64,000 bases of DNA from Teretinema sp942493045 (GTDB lineage Bacteria > Spirochaetota > Spirochaetia > Treponematales > Treponemataceae): assembly GCA_942493045.1 (NCBI GenBank), contig OW818665.1, positions 1,736,001 through 1,800,000 of the forward strand. Reading direction: 5' to 3'. The notes below the pieces were generated by a model. The model ran no database searches. It saw nothing but the letters and a program-made list of their open reading frames with translations, and was not told the DNA's origin. Positions 27,316-35,883 of the stretch are shown one piece after another. Positions within the stretch are counted from its first letter, which is position 1, and the number at the start of each line of letters is the position of its first letter. The translations under genes were made by a program, and so were the position numbers.

Positions 27316-27678
27316 ATGAAAATACTGATTGTGGAAGATGAAACTGTCAACGCCATGCTGTTGCGGCATGAACTGAAAGAAGCCAGCCTGTCAGATACCA
27401 GTCATGCCTGTACCGGGGAAGCTGCCCTGGAACAGGCTCAGAACGTCATGCCGGATATGGTGCTGATGGATATCAACTTAGGTGATGGTATCGACGGTAT
27501 TGAAGCCGCCGCGAGGATACAGAAACTCGGTAAACCCGGCCTAGTCTTTCTAACCGGCTACGACGACGCCGAAACCCGCTCCCGCGCCGAAGCGCTTAAG
27601 CCGCTGGCTTATCTGATTAAACCTGTCAGCATGGGTAAGGTAGCGGCTCTGCTGCGGGAATGGATACAGTTAAACTAA
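27316..27678 (+). CDS. Single-domain response regulator
   Basis: This 120-residue receiver domain has no output domain. It has the acidic pair in VEDE, phospho-acceptor Asp52 in LMDINLGDGIDG, Thr80 in FLTGYD and Lys102 in LIKPV. The receiver is of the type often paired with HisKA_2 kinases. It begins 14 bases after the split kinase gene and is probably its partner. The ATG at 27316 is chosen over an upstream start inside the kinase gene, because MKILIVEDE is the normal beginning of a receiver. Without an output domain it must pass the signal on by protein contact. Confidence 0.85.
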   Translation: MKILIVEDETVNAMLLRHELKEASLSDTSHACTGEAALEQAQNVMPDMVLMDINLGDGIDGIEAAARIQKLGKPGLVFLTGYDDAETRSRAEALKPLAYLIKPVSMGKVAALLREWIQLN

Positions 27679-27702
27679 GCGGCAGCCTGACCGGCGCTAA
27701 CC

Positions 27703-28773
27703 TTACCGGGCGACCAGATTCTCGCCGTTGGAAAACCGTGAATAACGATCTTTATCCAACGGGTAATCCCAACAGCCACTGTAATGCACAACGGTGCCGC
27801 CCAAACCGGTCTTGAAGGTATAGAGTCCATACATCGAATGATTCGGGTCGCCGTTCGGCGGAACGCCCATCAGGTCGTAGTCCCGGCAGCCGCGTTCCCG
27901 GAGTATCCGCATGGCTTCCCATTGCAAGCCGTAATTGGGCATGCACTCGCGGTTTTCAATACTCGATCCGGCGTACAGATAATAGCCCCGGCGGGCGCTC
28001 ACGGCCAGTACCAGACCGGCAAGCGCGCGCTCATCCTTCCAGGCAGTCAGCACCAGCAGGTCAGGTTTAGAGAGTCCGTCATATTCTCCAGCCCGCTCAA
28101 AGAGGCGCGTAAAGTAGTCACTCTGCTCGTAATATATTTTCTTGCGGCGCGCTGTTTCAGCGTACAACTGATACCATACCGGCAGATCCTTCGCGCCGCC
28201 GCTGGTTATCCGCAAGCCGCTTTTCCAGGAGCGTCGCAGGCAATTACGTGCAGTCTGCCGCATGCGGGACAGCAGGACCTCATCGGTTTCGTCTACACGC
28301 ACAATAACAGTATCCGGACTAAAATGATCGAGCGGGGCCTTGCGCAGTGCCCGGTACTGCGTACCGTAATTCATGCGCAATTCGCGTAAACCGGACCGGG
28401 GCGCGCCCTTCCATTGCCCGGAAGCTGTCCAATAATCACCGTCGGTATAAGGAGAGAGAAAAACGGTATCGTAACGAATGCAGGCGGTATCGGGCGGCAA
28501 TTCCGCGCGCAACGCTTCGGAAAGCTCTTCCAGAAAACAGCCCGGGCTGTCATCGCCAAGCTCGATAGCCGGTCCCCGGGGGACATAGGCGTAACGCACC
28601 CCGGAAGAGCCGGCGCGCAGTAGTACAACCAGGCAAAATTCTCTCTTGCCGTCTGAGACGGTAAAGCATCGGCTCTCAATTCCAGAGCTTGCGCGGAAAT
28701 CAGCCCAGAATCCACTTTGAAAAAGATTATCAGTCCGCGTCACATCGTTGTGCGCGACAGCTGTGAGTAGCAT
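27703..28773 (-). CDS. FemAB-like peptidyltransferase / GNAT-fold ligase
   Basis: This 356-residue protein resembles the FemABX family, which adds amino acids to peptidoglycan precursors using aminoacyl-tRNA. Supporting stretches are YAYVPRGPAIE, the helical arm MRQTARNCLRRSWKSGLRI, WYQLYAETARRKKIYY and the C-terminal DYDLMGVPPNGDPNHSMYGLYTFKTGLGG. The last is the typical ending of these proteins (usual form YDFmG...GLy.FK..FGG). It probably acts at the cytoplasmic membrane face on lipid-linked precursors. The DUF2179 gene lies upstream on the same strand. Other FemAB-like ligases use different substrates, so the exact reaction is open. Confidence 0.8.
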   Translation of the reverse strand: MLLTAVAHNDVTRTDNLFQSGFWADFRASSGIESRCFTVSDGKREFCLVVLLRAGSSGVRYAYVPRGPAIELGDDSPGCFLEELSEALRAELPPDTACIRYDTVFLSPYTDGDYWTASGQWKGAPRSGLRELRMNYGTQYRALRKAPLDHFSPDTVIVRVDETDEVLLSRMRQTARNCLRRSWKSGLRITSGGAKDLPVWYQLYAETARRKKIYYEQSDYFTRLFERAGEYDGLSKPDLLVLTAWKDERALAGLVLAVSARRGYYLYAGSSIENRECMPNYGLQWEAMRILRERGCRDYDLMGVPPNGDPNHSMYGLYTFKTGLGGTVVHYSGCWDYPLDKDRYSRFSNGENLVAR

Positions 28774-28793
28774 ATGCGTATTTCCTTGAAAAG

Positions 28794-29315
28794 TTACTTC
28801 CCGATCGCGGGATCACCGTAAGTCGCGCCCCGTATATCGTCGACGACCAGAAAACTCTTGGCATCGACGTTACGGGAGAGAGCGCAGATTTTGGCGACCT
28901 CGCGACGGCGAACCTGCATGTACAACAGTTCTACTTTACCATCACGGCCCTGCCCCTCAAAAGAGGTTACTCGGTAACCCTGATCCCGAAGCAGATCGGC
29001 GATAGCAGCCCCCTGGGCGCTGAAAACGCGTACTACCTGTTCACCGATCTTGAAGAAATCTTCAATGACAATGCCGAAAAAAGTACCGGTCGCAAATCCG
29101 AACGCGAAAGAAAACGCGGTCAGCGGCTCGGTAATATCGGCAAGTACGCGGGAAACGGCGAATATCCAGATAATGGATTCGGCGAAGGCGATAAAAAAAG
29201 CATGCAGTTTTTTACCGCGAATGACCATGGCGTGCCGGAAAGTCCCGAGAGAGACATCGGCCACGCGGGCCAGAAAAACGGAGAGAGCCAGCAAAAGCTG
29301 CGCATGGGGAAACAC
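28794..29315 (-). CDS. DUF5698/DUF2179 membrane protein (UPF0316)
   Basis: The protein has 173 residues from a GTG at 29313-29315 that follows GAGGT by 7 bases. This gives MFPHAQLLLALSVFLARVADVSLGTFR, the family's normal beginning, rather than a start 29 residues upstream. Three membrane helices fill residues 1-90. A cytoplasmic DUF2179 domain follows, with FFKIGEQVVRVFSAQG and ending SFLVVDDIRGATYG. The family's function is unknown. It is the first gene of a unit with the FemAB-like gene, which starts 20 bases later. Confidence 0.8.
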   Translation of the reverse strand: MFPHAQLLLALSVFLARVADVSLGTFRHAMVIRGKKLHAFFIAFAESIIWIFAVSRVLADITEPLTAFSFAFGFATGTFFGIVIEDFFKIGEQVVRVFSAQGAAIADLLRDQGYRVTSFEGQGRDGKVELLYMQVRRREVAKICALSRNVDAKSFLVVDDIRGATYGDPAIGK

Positions 29316-29437
29316 AGGCGTTACCTCATCATTATATTTTGCGAAAGCAATATATATAATATACGAATGATTTCCCTGGGCGGCAAGCAGGACATTCGCC
29401 AAAGAAAGCCTGATGGACAGAAATCAGCGAAAATCGC

Positions 29438-29466
29438 TTGACGAATCGGATTTACCGGCGTATAGT
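29438..29466 (+). promoter_or_regulatory. Promoter of the TetR gene
   Basis: TTGACG (29438-29443) and TATAGT (29461-29466) are 17 bases apart. The TetR-type palindrome begins at the last base of the -10 box. Confidence 0.7.
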
Positions 29467-29487
29467 TAGTTATCGATCACTAACTAA
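29466..29487. promoter_or_regulatory. TetR operator at its own promoter
   Basis: TTAGTTA and TAACTAA are separated by 8 bases. The same half-sites recur with 4-base spacing upstream of the RND exporter gene (30150-30167). The position just after the -10 box points to autorepression. Confidence 0.7.
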
Positions 29488-29502
29488 GCCAAGAGAGATG
29501 CC

Positions 29503-30090
29503 ATGGAAACGACAGAAAGACAAAAAGAAATCATAAACGCCGCCTTTACCCTGATCTCAACCCAGGGCATACAGGATTTAACAATCAAGAACCTGGGAAA
29601 GGCTATCGGAGTAAGCGAGCCGGCTATTTACCGACATTTCGCCTCCAAGGCGGAAATTCTTTCCGGAATTGTCGATGAGATTACAGCCGTAAAGAACCGC
29701 ACCTTGGCATTTTCTCGCTCCGGTGACGCTGATCCACGACTTTGCTTACGACGTTTTTTTTCGCACCAAGCCAGTGAGTTCGAAATCTTTCCGCCACTAA
29801 GTATAATCCTCTCTCCTGAGGACCTGTTTCGCACCGATGTCGGGCTGATTACCAGAATTCGAGGCTTGATGGCGGAAACACGCAACACCATCACCAAACT
29901 GATCGAGGCGGCGCGCAAAAGCGGCGATATCAGAAAAAATATCGATTCGCAAACGGTCAGCCTGATGCTCCTCGGCGGATTCAGAATGCTGGTATCGACC
30001 TGGAGGCTCGAAAAAGAACACGGCCACGAAGATAGCTTGACCAGACTTACCGAGAAGTTCCTTTCTCAAACCCTAAAAATGCTGGAATAG
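29503..30090 (+). CDS. TetR/AcrR-family repressor
   Basis: The protein has 195 residues. The N-terminal helix-turn-helix covers about residues 8-55 (RQKEIINAAFTLISTQG, IKNLGKAIGVSEPAIYRHFASKAEIL), which is standard for TetR. The C-terminal ligand-binding domain is all-helical and not assignable to a ligand. It is transcribed towards the RND exporter operon. The same inverted half-sites TTAGTTA/TAACTAA stand at its own promoter and before the exporter gene, which is good evidence that it regulates both. The ligand is probably a compound exported by, or stressful to, the envelope system. Confidence 0.92.
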   Translation: METTERQKEIINAAFTLISTQGIQDLTIKNLGKAIGVSEPAIYRHFASKAEILSGIVDEITAVKNRTLAFSRSGDADPRLCLRRFFSHQASEFEIFPPLSIILSPEDLFRTDVGLITRIRGLMAETRNTITKLIEAARKSGDIRKNIDSQTVSLMLLGGFRMLVSTWRLEKEHGHEDSLTRLTEKFLSQTLKMLE

Positions 30091-30113
30091 CAGGAAGCGA
30101 AACACTATGGCTC

Positions 30114-30142
30114 CTGACAGGTTAGCAAGACAATTTTATTAA
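30114..30142 (+). promoter_or_regulatory. Promoter candidate for the RND operon
   Basis: CTGACA (30114-30119) and TATTAA (30137-30142) are 17 bases apart. The operator palindrome starts 5 bases later. The match to consensus is only moderate. Confidence 0.45.
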
Positions 30143-30146
30143 AATG

Positions 30147-30170
30147 ATGTTAGTTATTTATAACTAACAT
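30147..30170. promoter_or_regulatory. TetR operator before the RND operon
   Basis: ATGTTAGTTAT and ATAACTAACAT are perfect 11-base arms around TT. The site shares TTAGTTA/TAACTAA with the operator at 29466-29487. Confidence 0.8.
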
Positions 30171-30198
30171 TAAACATAGATTCTACAAGGAGAAAAAC

Positions 30199-32493
30199 AT
30201 GAAGCATTGGCTTACACCGGTAATAAAGCATCCGGGACTCAGTATCGCGCTGGTATTGCTGATTACCATCGCCGCGATTTTTCCGATAAAAACCGGACTG
30301 CGCATGGAAACAAATCTGGACAAGTATATGCCTGATAATCATCCTGCCTTCGTTTTTAGCGATGAGGCCGAAGAACGCTTTCAGATCCGGGACGGCATTC
30401 TGATCGCGCTTGAACACCCCCAGTCGATTTTCAACAAGGAGTCACTGCGAAAGCTTGCCGCGATAGAGGCCGAACTGCGCGAGATTCCGGAACTATCAGC
30501 CGTACGTATCCAATCATTGCATACCGGAGACAACATTCTGGGAACGGAGCAGGGTTTGGACGTCCGGCCCTTTTATACTGAACCGCCGGTAACAGAAGAT
30601 GAGGCCTCAGCCATTGGCGAGCTGGCGCGGGCAAACCCGATGATTTGGGGACGGCTGGTCGCCTCCGACGGAAGAAGCGCGCTCGTCGTGGTGGAACTTC
30701 CGGAGACCGGTTTTTCTAAAGAATTATACCGCAAAGTAACTGCACTGGCCGTCTCCTACGAAGGTCCTGAAAAAGTGTATGTAGCGGGCCGGCCAATCGT
30801 GGAGGGCACCCTGGCGGAACTCGGACCCAAGGACATGGCGCGCATGGGTCCCCTAGTGCTGCTGGTAATTGCCTTTGTGCTTTTCCTGGTCCTGAAAAAA
30901 GCCAGCCGGGTGCTCACTACCCTGTTCGTGGTTATGGCCAGCACTATCTGGGCATTCGCGCTGATGAGCATCCTAGGCATTCCGCTTTATTCGGTCAGCA
31001 TCATGTTACCGGTTATGCTGGTAGCTATCGGGGTTGCCTATGCCATACATCTCTATGGACAGGTCGATCACTACCGCAGGGAGCATCCACAGGATTCACT
31101 GTCCGAGACGATTGAACAGTCCTTGCGGATCATCGGTCCCCCAGCCCTATATGCGGCCCTTACCACCGTCGCCGGCTTTATCGCGCTGCTGACCTCGCGA
31201 GTATATCCGGTGAAGTACTTCGGCCTGTTTACGGCCTTCGGTGTGGCAGTCTCATGGCTGTTGACGATGGTCCTGGTACCGGCGATGCTGCTGGTCACGC
31301 AAAAAAAGACCGGCCCAGACCCGATCAAAGAGGTAACGATAAAAACAGTTGCCGCTCCCAGCAAGCGCCCTTTCGGAGAGCGCTTCGCCGATGGCGTCAG
31401 CCGGAACAGTTTCGCGGTGTACGCCATTACCGCCGTAATCATCGCAGTGTCTCTGTTTGGAATTTCAAAAGTCTGGATCAACTCCAGCTTTCTCGCGAAC
31501 TTTGAAAAGAACAGCGCCATCGTCCAAACAGATGCGTTTGTAAACCGATATTTTGGCGGCACGTCCACCGTAAACATCATCCTCGACGGAACCGAATTCG
31601 ATACCTTCAAGAATCCCGAAGTACTGTCTCTTGTGGACAGATTGCAAACAGTGCTTGAACAACACACTATGGTAGGGGACAGTTTTTCCCTGGCCACCTA
31701 TCTGAAACAGATGCACTTTGCCATGAACGCCGAACAGCCCGAATACCGAGTTATTCCAGATTCAGCTGAATTGGTGGCGCAATATTTGCTGCTGTATGAA
31801 ATGTCAGGCGATCCGGACAATCTCTGGAAAGTAGTCGATCCGGACTTCTTGAGCGCCAACGTAACGGTACAACTCAAGAGCGATGACAGCAGAACGATAA
31901 GCGCAGTACTGGAAACAGTCGAACCTTTCCGCGCGGAATTCGAAAAATACGGAGTGACAATCAATTTCGCGGGATCAGGATACAAGGCTTTGGTATTCTC
32001 GGATCTGATCCTCTCCGGCCAGGTGACCAGCCTGCTGCTCTCGGTGGGAATTGTTTTCTTTCTTGTGGCCCTGCTCTTCCGCAGCTTCCTGGTCGGGGCG
32101 ATCGCGACCATTCCAGTGCTGATCTCCATGGCGGTTAACTTCGGGATTATGGGATTGCTGAAGCTACCCCTCACCACCTCAACCGCGCTGATTTCAAGCA
32201 TCGCTGTCGGCATCGGCGTGGACTATGCCATTCATTTTATCTCCCATTACCGTGAGCGACTGCGTGAAACCGGAAACGAAACAGACGCAGCACGATATTC
32301 GATGAGCCTGACCGGTAAAGCCGTCCTGCTGAACGCGGTGATTGTTATCTCCGGATTCATGGTAATGACCTTCTCGGTCTTCCCTCCAAACCGACAGGTA
32401 GGGCTGCTGGTCTCGCTAAATATGCTGGTCGCCTTTATTTCTACCGTTACAATCATGTTCCTCATTTTGAGGAAATCATCCCGAATCATCTAA
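30199..32493 (+). CDS. RND superfamily (MMPL-type) exporter
   Basis: The protein has 764 residues and about 12 membrane helices in the RND pattern: one helix, a large periplasmic loop (about 35-210), five helices, then the same again from about residue 405. GVAYAIHLYGQVDHYRRE (near 278) and GVDYAIHFISHYRERLRE (near 672) are the paired MMPL/RND motifs in the fourth helix of each half. Proteins of this type (HpnN- and MmpL-like) move lipids or hydrophobic compounds from the inner membrane. Transport would be driven by protons or sodium. AAGGAG precedes the ATG. It is the first gene of a TetR-controlled operon with a LolA-like protein and a barrel. Confidence 0.92.
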   Translation: MKHWLTPVIKHPGLSIALVLLITIAAIFPIKTGLRMETNLDKYMPDNHPAFVFSDEAEERFQIRDGILIALEHPQSIFNKESLRKLAAIEAELREIPELSAVRIQSLHTGDNILGTEQGLDVRPFYTEPPVTEDEASAIGELARANPMIWGRLVASDGRSALVVVELPETGFSKELYRKVTALAVSYEGPEKVYVAGRPIVEGTLAELGPKDMARMGPLVLLVIAFVLFLVLKKASRVLTTLFVVMASTIWAFALMSILGIPLYSVSIMLPVMLVAIGVAYAIHLYGQVDHYRREHPQDSLSETIEQSLRIIGPPALYAALTTVAGFIALLTSRVYPVKYFGLFTAFGVAVSWLLTMVLVPAMLLVTQKKTGPDPIKEVTIKTVAAPSKRPFGERFADGVSRNSFAVYAITAVIIAVSLFGISKVWINSSFLANFEKNSAIVQTDAFVNRYFGGTSTVNIILDGTEFDTFKNPEVLSLVDRLQTVLEQHTMVGDSFSLATYLKQMHFAMNAEQPEYRVIPDSAELVAQYLLLYEMSGDPDNLWKVVDPDFLSANVTVQLKSDDSRTISAVLETVEPFRAEFEKYGVTINFAGSGYKALVFSDLILSGQVTSLLLSVGIVFFLVALLFRSFLVGAIATIPVLISMAVNFGIMGLLKLPLTTSTALISSIAVGIGVDYAIHFISHYRERLRETGNETDAARYSMSLTGKAVLLNAVIVISGFMVMTFSVFPPNRQVGLLVSLNMLVAFISTVTIMFLILRKSSRII

Positions 32494-32505
32494 GGAGCAA
32501 ATACT

Positions 32506-33315
32506 ATGTCAAGAATTATCAAGAAGGAAAGCAAACCGGCAGCAGCCCTCATTTTACTGGCGCTGATCGCCTTGGCCGGCATTCACGCTCAGGGAGCGGA
32601 AGCCGCAAAAACGGCCGACAGTATCATGGCCGAGGTATTCAACCGTCCGCAGCCGCGGACACTGGCCACCGAATTGACGATGACGCTGACCGATTCCCGG
32701 GGACGGGAACGCAGCCGTCAGCTAAAACAGATTTCATCGTCCTATCAGGGCGTTGATAAAAAAATCATGGAGTTCCTTGAACCGGCCGATGTGCGCGGAA
32801 CAGCCTTCATGAACTGGAGCTACAGCGAGAGTTCACGCAGTGACGATCAATGGATATACCTGCCTGCCCTACAACGCGTCCGCCGTATTTCCTCAGACGG
32901 AAAGGGCGACTCCTTCATGGGTTCGGATTTCAGCTACGACGACCTCGGCGAGCGTCATCCGGATAGGGACACGCATAAAATCATCGGAACGGAAAGCGTC
33001 AACAATGAGCTCTGCTGGATTATTGAAAGCACACCCAAGGCGGCTGGGGAAACTTACTCAAAGACGATCAGCTGGATCTCTCAGCAAAGGGTGATGGGCG
33101 TAAAACGCGAATATTATGACCGCTCCGGAAAGCTACTGAAGGTGCTGACTGTGCGCGAGAGCAGCGTCGTGGAAGGATACCTGATGATCACGCAGACCGA
33201 GATGCATAATGTCCAACGAGAACACCGCACCACTATGCTCTTTGGAAAGATAACCGCTGACACGGAAATTCCAGAAGAGACTTTTACCGAACGTACTCTG
33301 ACGAGGGGACTGTAA
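32506..33315 (+). CDS. LolA-like outer-membrane lipoprotein-sorting protein
   Basis: This 269-residue secreted protein has a hydrophobic signal near residues 10-30 (AAALILLALIALAGIHAQG). It resembles the LolA_like family that travels with RND exporters. It has the typical core MEFLEPADVRGTAFMNWSY, DDQWIYLPALQRVRRISS and KGDSFMGSDFSYDDL. It is expected to form an open beta-barrel that carries a lipid across the periplasm. It starts 12 bases after the exporter gene (AAGGAG site) and 1 base before the barrel gene. Together the three may form an inner-membrane to outer-membrane lipid route. Confidence 0.88.
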   Translation: MSRIIKKESKPAAALILLALIALAGIHAQGAEAAKTADSIMAEVFNRPQPRTLATELTMTLTDSRGRERSRQLKQISSSYQGVDKKIMEFLEPADVRGTAFMNWSYSESSRSDDQWIYLPALQRVRRISSDGKGDSFMGSDFSYDDLGERHPDRDTHKIIGTESVNNELCWIIESTPKAAGETYSKTISWISQQRVMGVKREYYDRSGKLLKVLTVRESSVVEGYLMITQTEMHNVQREHRTTMLFGKITADTEIPEETFTERTLTRGL

Positions 33316-33316
33316 A

Positions 33317-34564
33317 ATGCGCGCCAACACCACCAAGTGGCCTACACTGGCCATCGTTTCAATAATGCTGTTTGCGGTCACAGTATCGGCCCAAGCCCAG
33401 TCTCCCGAGATTTCCGGTTTTGGAAAGTCAAGGTTCGGATTCCAAACCGATGACGGTACGCTGTTTATTAATGATCATTCTCTGGAGACGGCCATCGATT
33501 GGGAAACTGATGAAATCGCGATGCATACCCTACTGACGCTGTCCGCGTCCGAGAACAGCGCGGCCGCTTTCGAAATGAAAGAACTGTATATACAGTGGTT
33601 CGGGGATTCCTTCGATCTCCGGTTAGGTAAACAACCGGTAATATGGGGTAAGGCCGACGCCGTTTTCATTACCGATCAGGTGAGCCCGAAGAACCTGGAA
33701 GATTTCCTGACCCGCGATTTTGCGGATTTACGTCTGGCCGTTACCGGAGCGAAGCTCGATATTTTCAGAGGGGCTCACCGACTGGAGCTCGTTTATCTGC
33801 CGGTTTTCACGCCGACACGTCTCCCCGCGGCAGACTCGATCTGGTATGTGACAAAACCATTTCCGGTACCTCCCGTAATGGAAGAAGCTGTACTGCCGGA
33901 GGCATCCCTGGAAAACGCGGAGTATTTTTTACGCTATTCATGGTCCGGTTCAGCCGCGGACATTCAGCTCGTTGGCGGATGGTTCTGGAGCGACACACCG
34001 GTCGCGACCATCACGGATTTGCAAATGACACCGGGAGTCGGACTGACCGGAATAACGATTCAACCGGAATATTACCAAACCGCCCTCGCCGGTTTTGCAG
34101 CATCCCTGCCGGCAGGACCAGTAATGCTGAAGGCGGAAGCGGCCGCTAACCTTGATCAGCGGCTACAGGCCGAAATGAGCACGTATCCCGAAGGCTGGAG
34201 CGCTAAAAACACGCTCTTGTACATGGCCGGCGTGGAAGGATCAATTCTGGGCACGACCGTTTCCGTGCAGTTCATTCAGGACTATGTCCTGGATTTCGAG
34301 GAAGCCCTGGCGCGCGATGAACTGCTCACCACCGCGACCCTTGCGGCGAGCCGCTTCTTTTTCCGTGACACCCTTAAGGCAGAAGTTCTCTGGTATGGGG
34401 GCCTGAATGAACCGGAGTCGATGATCAAACCGCAGTTAAGCTGGATTCCCGGTAACGGTTTTCAGGCCGTAGCCGGCGGATGGTTCTTTCTCGGTGAAAC
34501 GGGCCAGTTCGGTCAGTATTCCGGCAACAACGGAGTTTTCATCACCGCCGCTTACTACTTTTAA
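33317..34564 (+). CDS. Outer-membrane beta-barrel protein (DUF1302-like porin)
   Basis: The protein has 415 residues with a signal peptide to about residue 28 (AVTVSAQAQ). The mature protein has alternating short beta strands. The patch ELYIQWFGDSFDLRLGKQPVIWGKAD resembles the strand motif of DUF1302-type and related porins (LRLGRQ.VNWG). It ends in GVFITAAYYF, with a terminal Phe as expected for BAM-inserted barrels. It starts one base after the LolA-like gene, so translation is probably coupled. It is likely the outer-membrane component of the exporter system, but substrate and partners are unproven. Confidence 0.75.
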   Translation: MRANTTKWPTLAIVSIMLFAVTVSAQAQSPEISGFGKSRFGFQTDDGTLFINDHSLETAIDWETDEIAMHTLLTLSASENSAAAFEMKELYIQWFGDSFDLRLGKQPVIWGKADAVFITDQVSPKNLEDFLTRDFADLRLAVTGAKLDIFRGAHRLELVYLPVFTPTRLPAADSIWYVTKPFPVPPVMEEAVLPEASLENAEYFLRYSWSGSAADIQLVGGWFWSDTPVATITDLQMTPGVGLTGITIQPEYYQTALAGFAASLPAGPVMLKAEAAANLDQRLQAEMSTYPEGWSAKNTLLYMAGVEGSILGTTVSVQFIQDYVLDFEEALARDELLTTATLAASRFFFRDTLKAEVLWYGGLNEPESMIKPQLSWIPGNGFQAVAGGWFFLGETGQFGQYSGNNGVFITAAYYF

Positions 34565-34576
34565 GGAAGTGAAAAC

Positions 34577-35236
34577 ATGCCTACACAAAAGAAACAAAGA
34601 CCGATCTGGCTGGTACGCCTGACGGTACAATTATTGATGCTCGCGTTCTTCGGCCTGCTACTCTACACCGGGAAACTACAGCTCTGGTTTGCCGTATTCG
34701 CCTTCGGCGTATTGCTGTCTCCCTTTCTCGGCCGGCTGTATTGCGGGTGGCTGTGCCCGATGCATACCCTCTTTCGGCCGGTCTCCTGGTTTTATACAAA
34801 AACAAAACTGAAACGGCTCCCCATGCCCCAGTTTCTGATCCGGCATCCCTGGTTGCGGATAATACCGCTGGTCATTTTTGGGGCTCTGATGATCGTCATG
34901 CGCCGCTCCGGTGTTACAGTGCCTATTCTGGCTTTCATGACGATAGCCGCTTTTCTGCTTACGCTGATCTTTGAGGAAGCTTTTTGGCACAACACCTTCT
35001 GTCCTTTTGGCACTCTGCTGAGCGTGAGCTCGCGCTTGGCAATTGGTACATACCGGATACGCAAAAAGCAGTGCATCGCCTGTGGAAAATGTCAGACAGT
35101 TTGTCCTGTGCATGTCATCGATACAGTAGAAAACGGCAAACGCCGGATACGCACACAGGATTGTATCTCATGCGGCAAATGCGGCAGCGTCTGTCCCACC
35201 AGGGCAATTCAGTTCTCCAGAAAGACCGGAAACTAA
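34577..35236 (+). CDS. Membrane ferredoxin-type protein (NapH/YccM-like)
   Basis: The protein has 219 residues. About four or five membrane helices carry the polyferredoxin signature YCGWLCPMHTLF (near residue 55) and a second Cys motif FCPFG (near 140). The C-terminal domain binds two [4Fe-4S] clusters through CIACGKCQTVCPVHV and CISCGKCGSVCPTRA. Such proteins pass electrons across or along the membrane, for example to NapC-like or maturation systems. It is the fourth gene of the TetR/RND operon (AAGGAAG site, 12-base gap). A redox step in an RND lipid exporter operon is unusual and unexplained. Confidence 0.88.
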   Translation: MPTQKKQRPIWLVRLTVQLLMLAFFGLLLYTGKLQLWFAVFAFGVLLSPFLGRLYCGWLCPMHTLFRPVSWFYTKTKLKRLPMPQFLIRHPWLRIIPLVIFGALMIVMRRSGVTVPILAFMTIAAFLLTLIFEEAFWHNTFCPFGTLLSVSSRLAIGTYRIRKKQCIACGKCQTVCPVHVIDTVENGKRRIRTQDCISCGKCGSVCPTRAIQFSRKTGN

Positions 35237-35291
35237 TAGAATTAATAAACCGGCAGCAACAAGCCTGCGACAGTAACGCCATCAACCCAAT

Positions 35292-35320
35292 TTGACAATT
35301 ATAATTTTATGGGGGATACT
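35292..35320 (+). promoter_or_regulatory. Promoter candidate for the small lipoprotein gene
   Basis: TTGACA (35292-35297) and GATACT (35315-35320) are 17 bases apart. Confidence 0.55.
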
Positions 35321-35349
35321 GTTACTACCAATCTTATTCAGGAGTATCC

Positions 35350-35781
35350 ATGACCAAAAAAATCATTTTTTTCGCCCTTTTACTGACCGCAGCGCTGTTT
35401 TCCTTCACTTCCTGCGAAGAAGAGCCGGAACCGACAGGCACAATATCCGGCACCTGGGTTGTTAATACAACTGCTGCCGAAGCTACCCCTGTACTCCCGG
35501 AATTCGTGGTCGAGTTGAGCTTTGTGGGAGAAGCTGAAGCCGAGGGCATTAATTTTGAAGCGTATTCAGGATCCGCGGAAGTAGATTCGGTTGAATATTA
35601 TATTTCCGCCATTTATGCCCCGCAGTCTGATGAGGCCTATATCACGCTCTCCGTAGGTGAGGAAGCCGAGGGTGACATGATCGTTCTTAGTGGAACACTG
35701 AGCGGCGGCGACATCGAAGGTAATTATTCCGGTGTAATCGATGCTGTGAATCTGGACGGAACTTTCACCGCCAGCCGCTAA
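35350..35781 (+). CDS. Small acidic lipoprotein
   Basis: The protein has 143 residues, with signal and lipobox FSFTSC, so Cys22 is the lipidated residue. The mature part is very acidic and beta-strand-rich (VELSFVGEAEAEG, ITLSVGEEAEGDMI, GNYSGVIDAVNLDGTF). This suggests a lipocalin-like or immunoglobulin-like small domain. No family is recognised. It has its own promoter and a perfect terminator at 35804-35843, so it is monocistronic. Free-standing lipoproteins of this kind also occur at 50997 in this window. Confidence 0.75.
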   Translation: MTKKIIFFALLLTAALFSFTSCEEEPEPTGTISGTWVVNTTAAEATPVLPEFVVELSFVGEAEAEGINFEAYSGSAEVDSVEYYISAIYAPQSDEAYITLSVGEEAEGDMIVLSGTLSGGDIEGNYSGVIDAVNLDGTFTASR

Positions 35782-35803
35782 TTCTACGCCGACTCGTACC
35801 AGT

Positions 35804-35843
35804 GAAAAAAAGACCGGAACTTTTCAGTTCCGGTCTTTTTTTT
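35804..35843. terminator. Bidirectional intrinsic terminator
   Basis: AAAAAAAGACCGGAAC and its exact complement GTTCCGGTCTTTTTTT enclose a 6-base loop. It serves the lipoprotein gene on the left and the convergent glycosidase-like gene on the right. Confidence 0.92.
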
Positions 35844-35883
35844 GTCTGGTCATGTATACATTGGCGCCGGCAGGCGCCGAATC

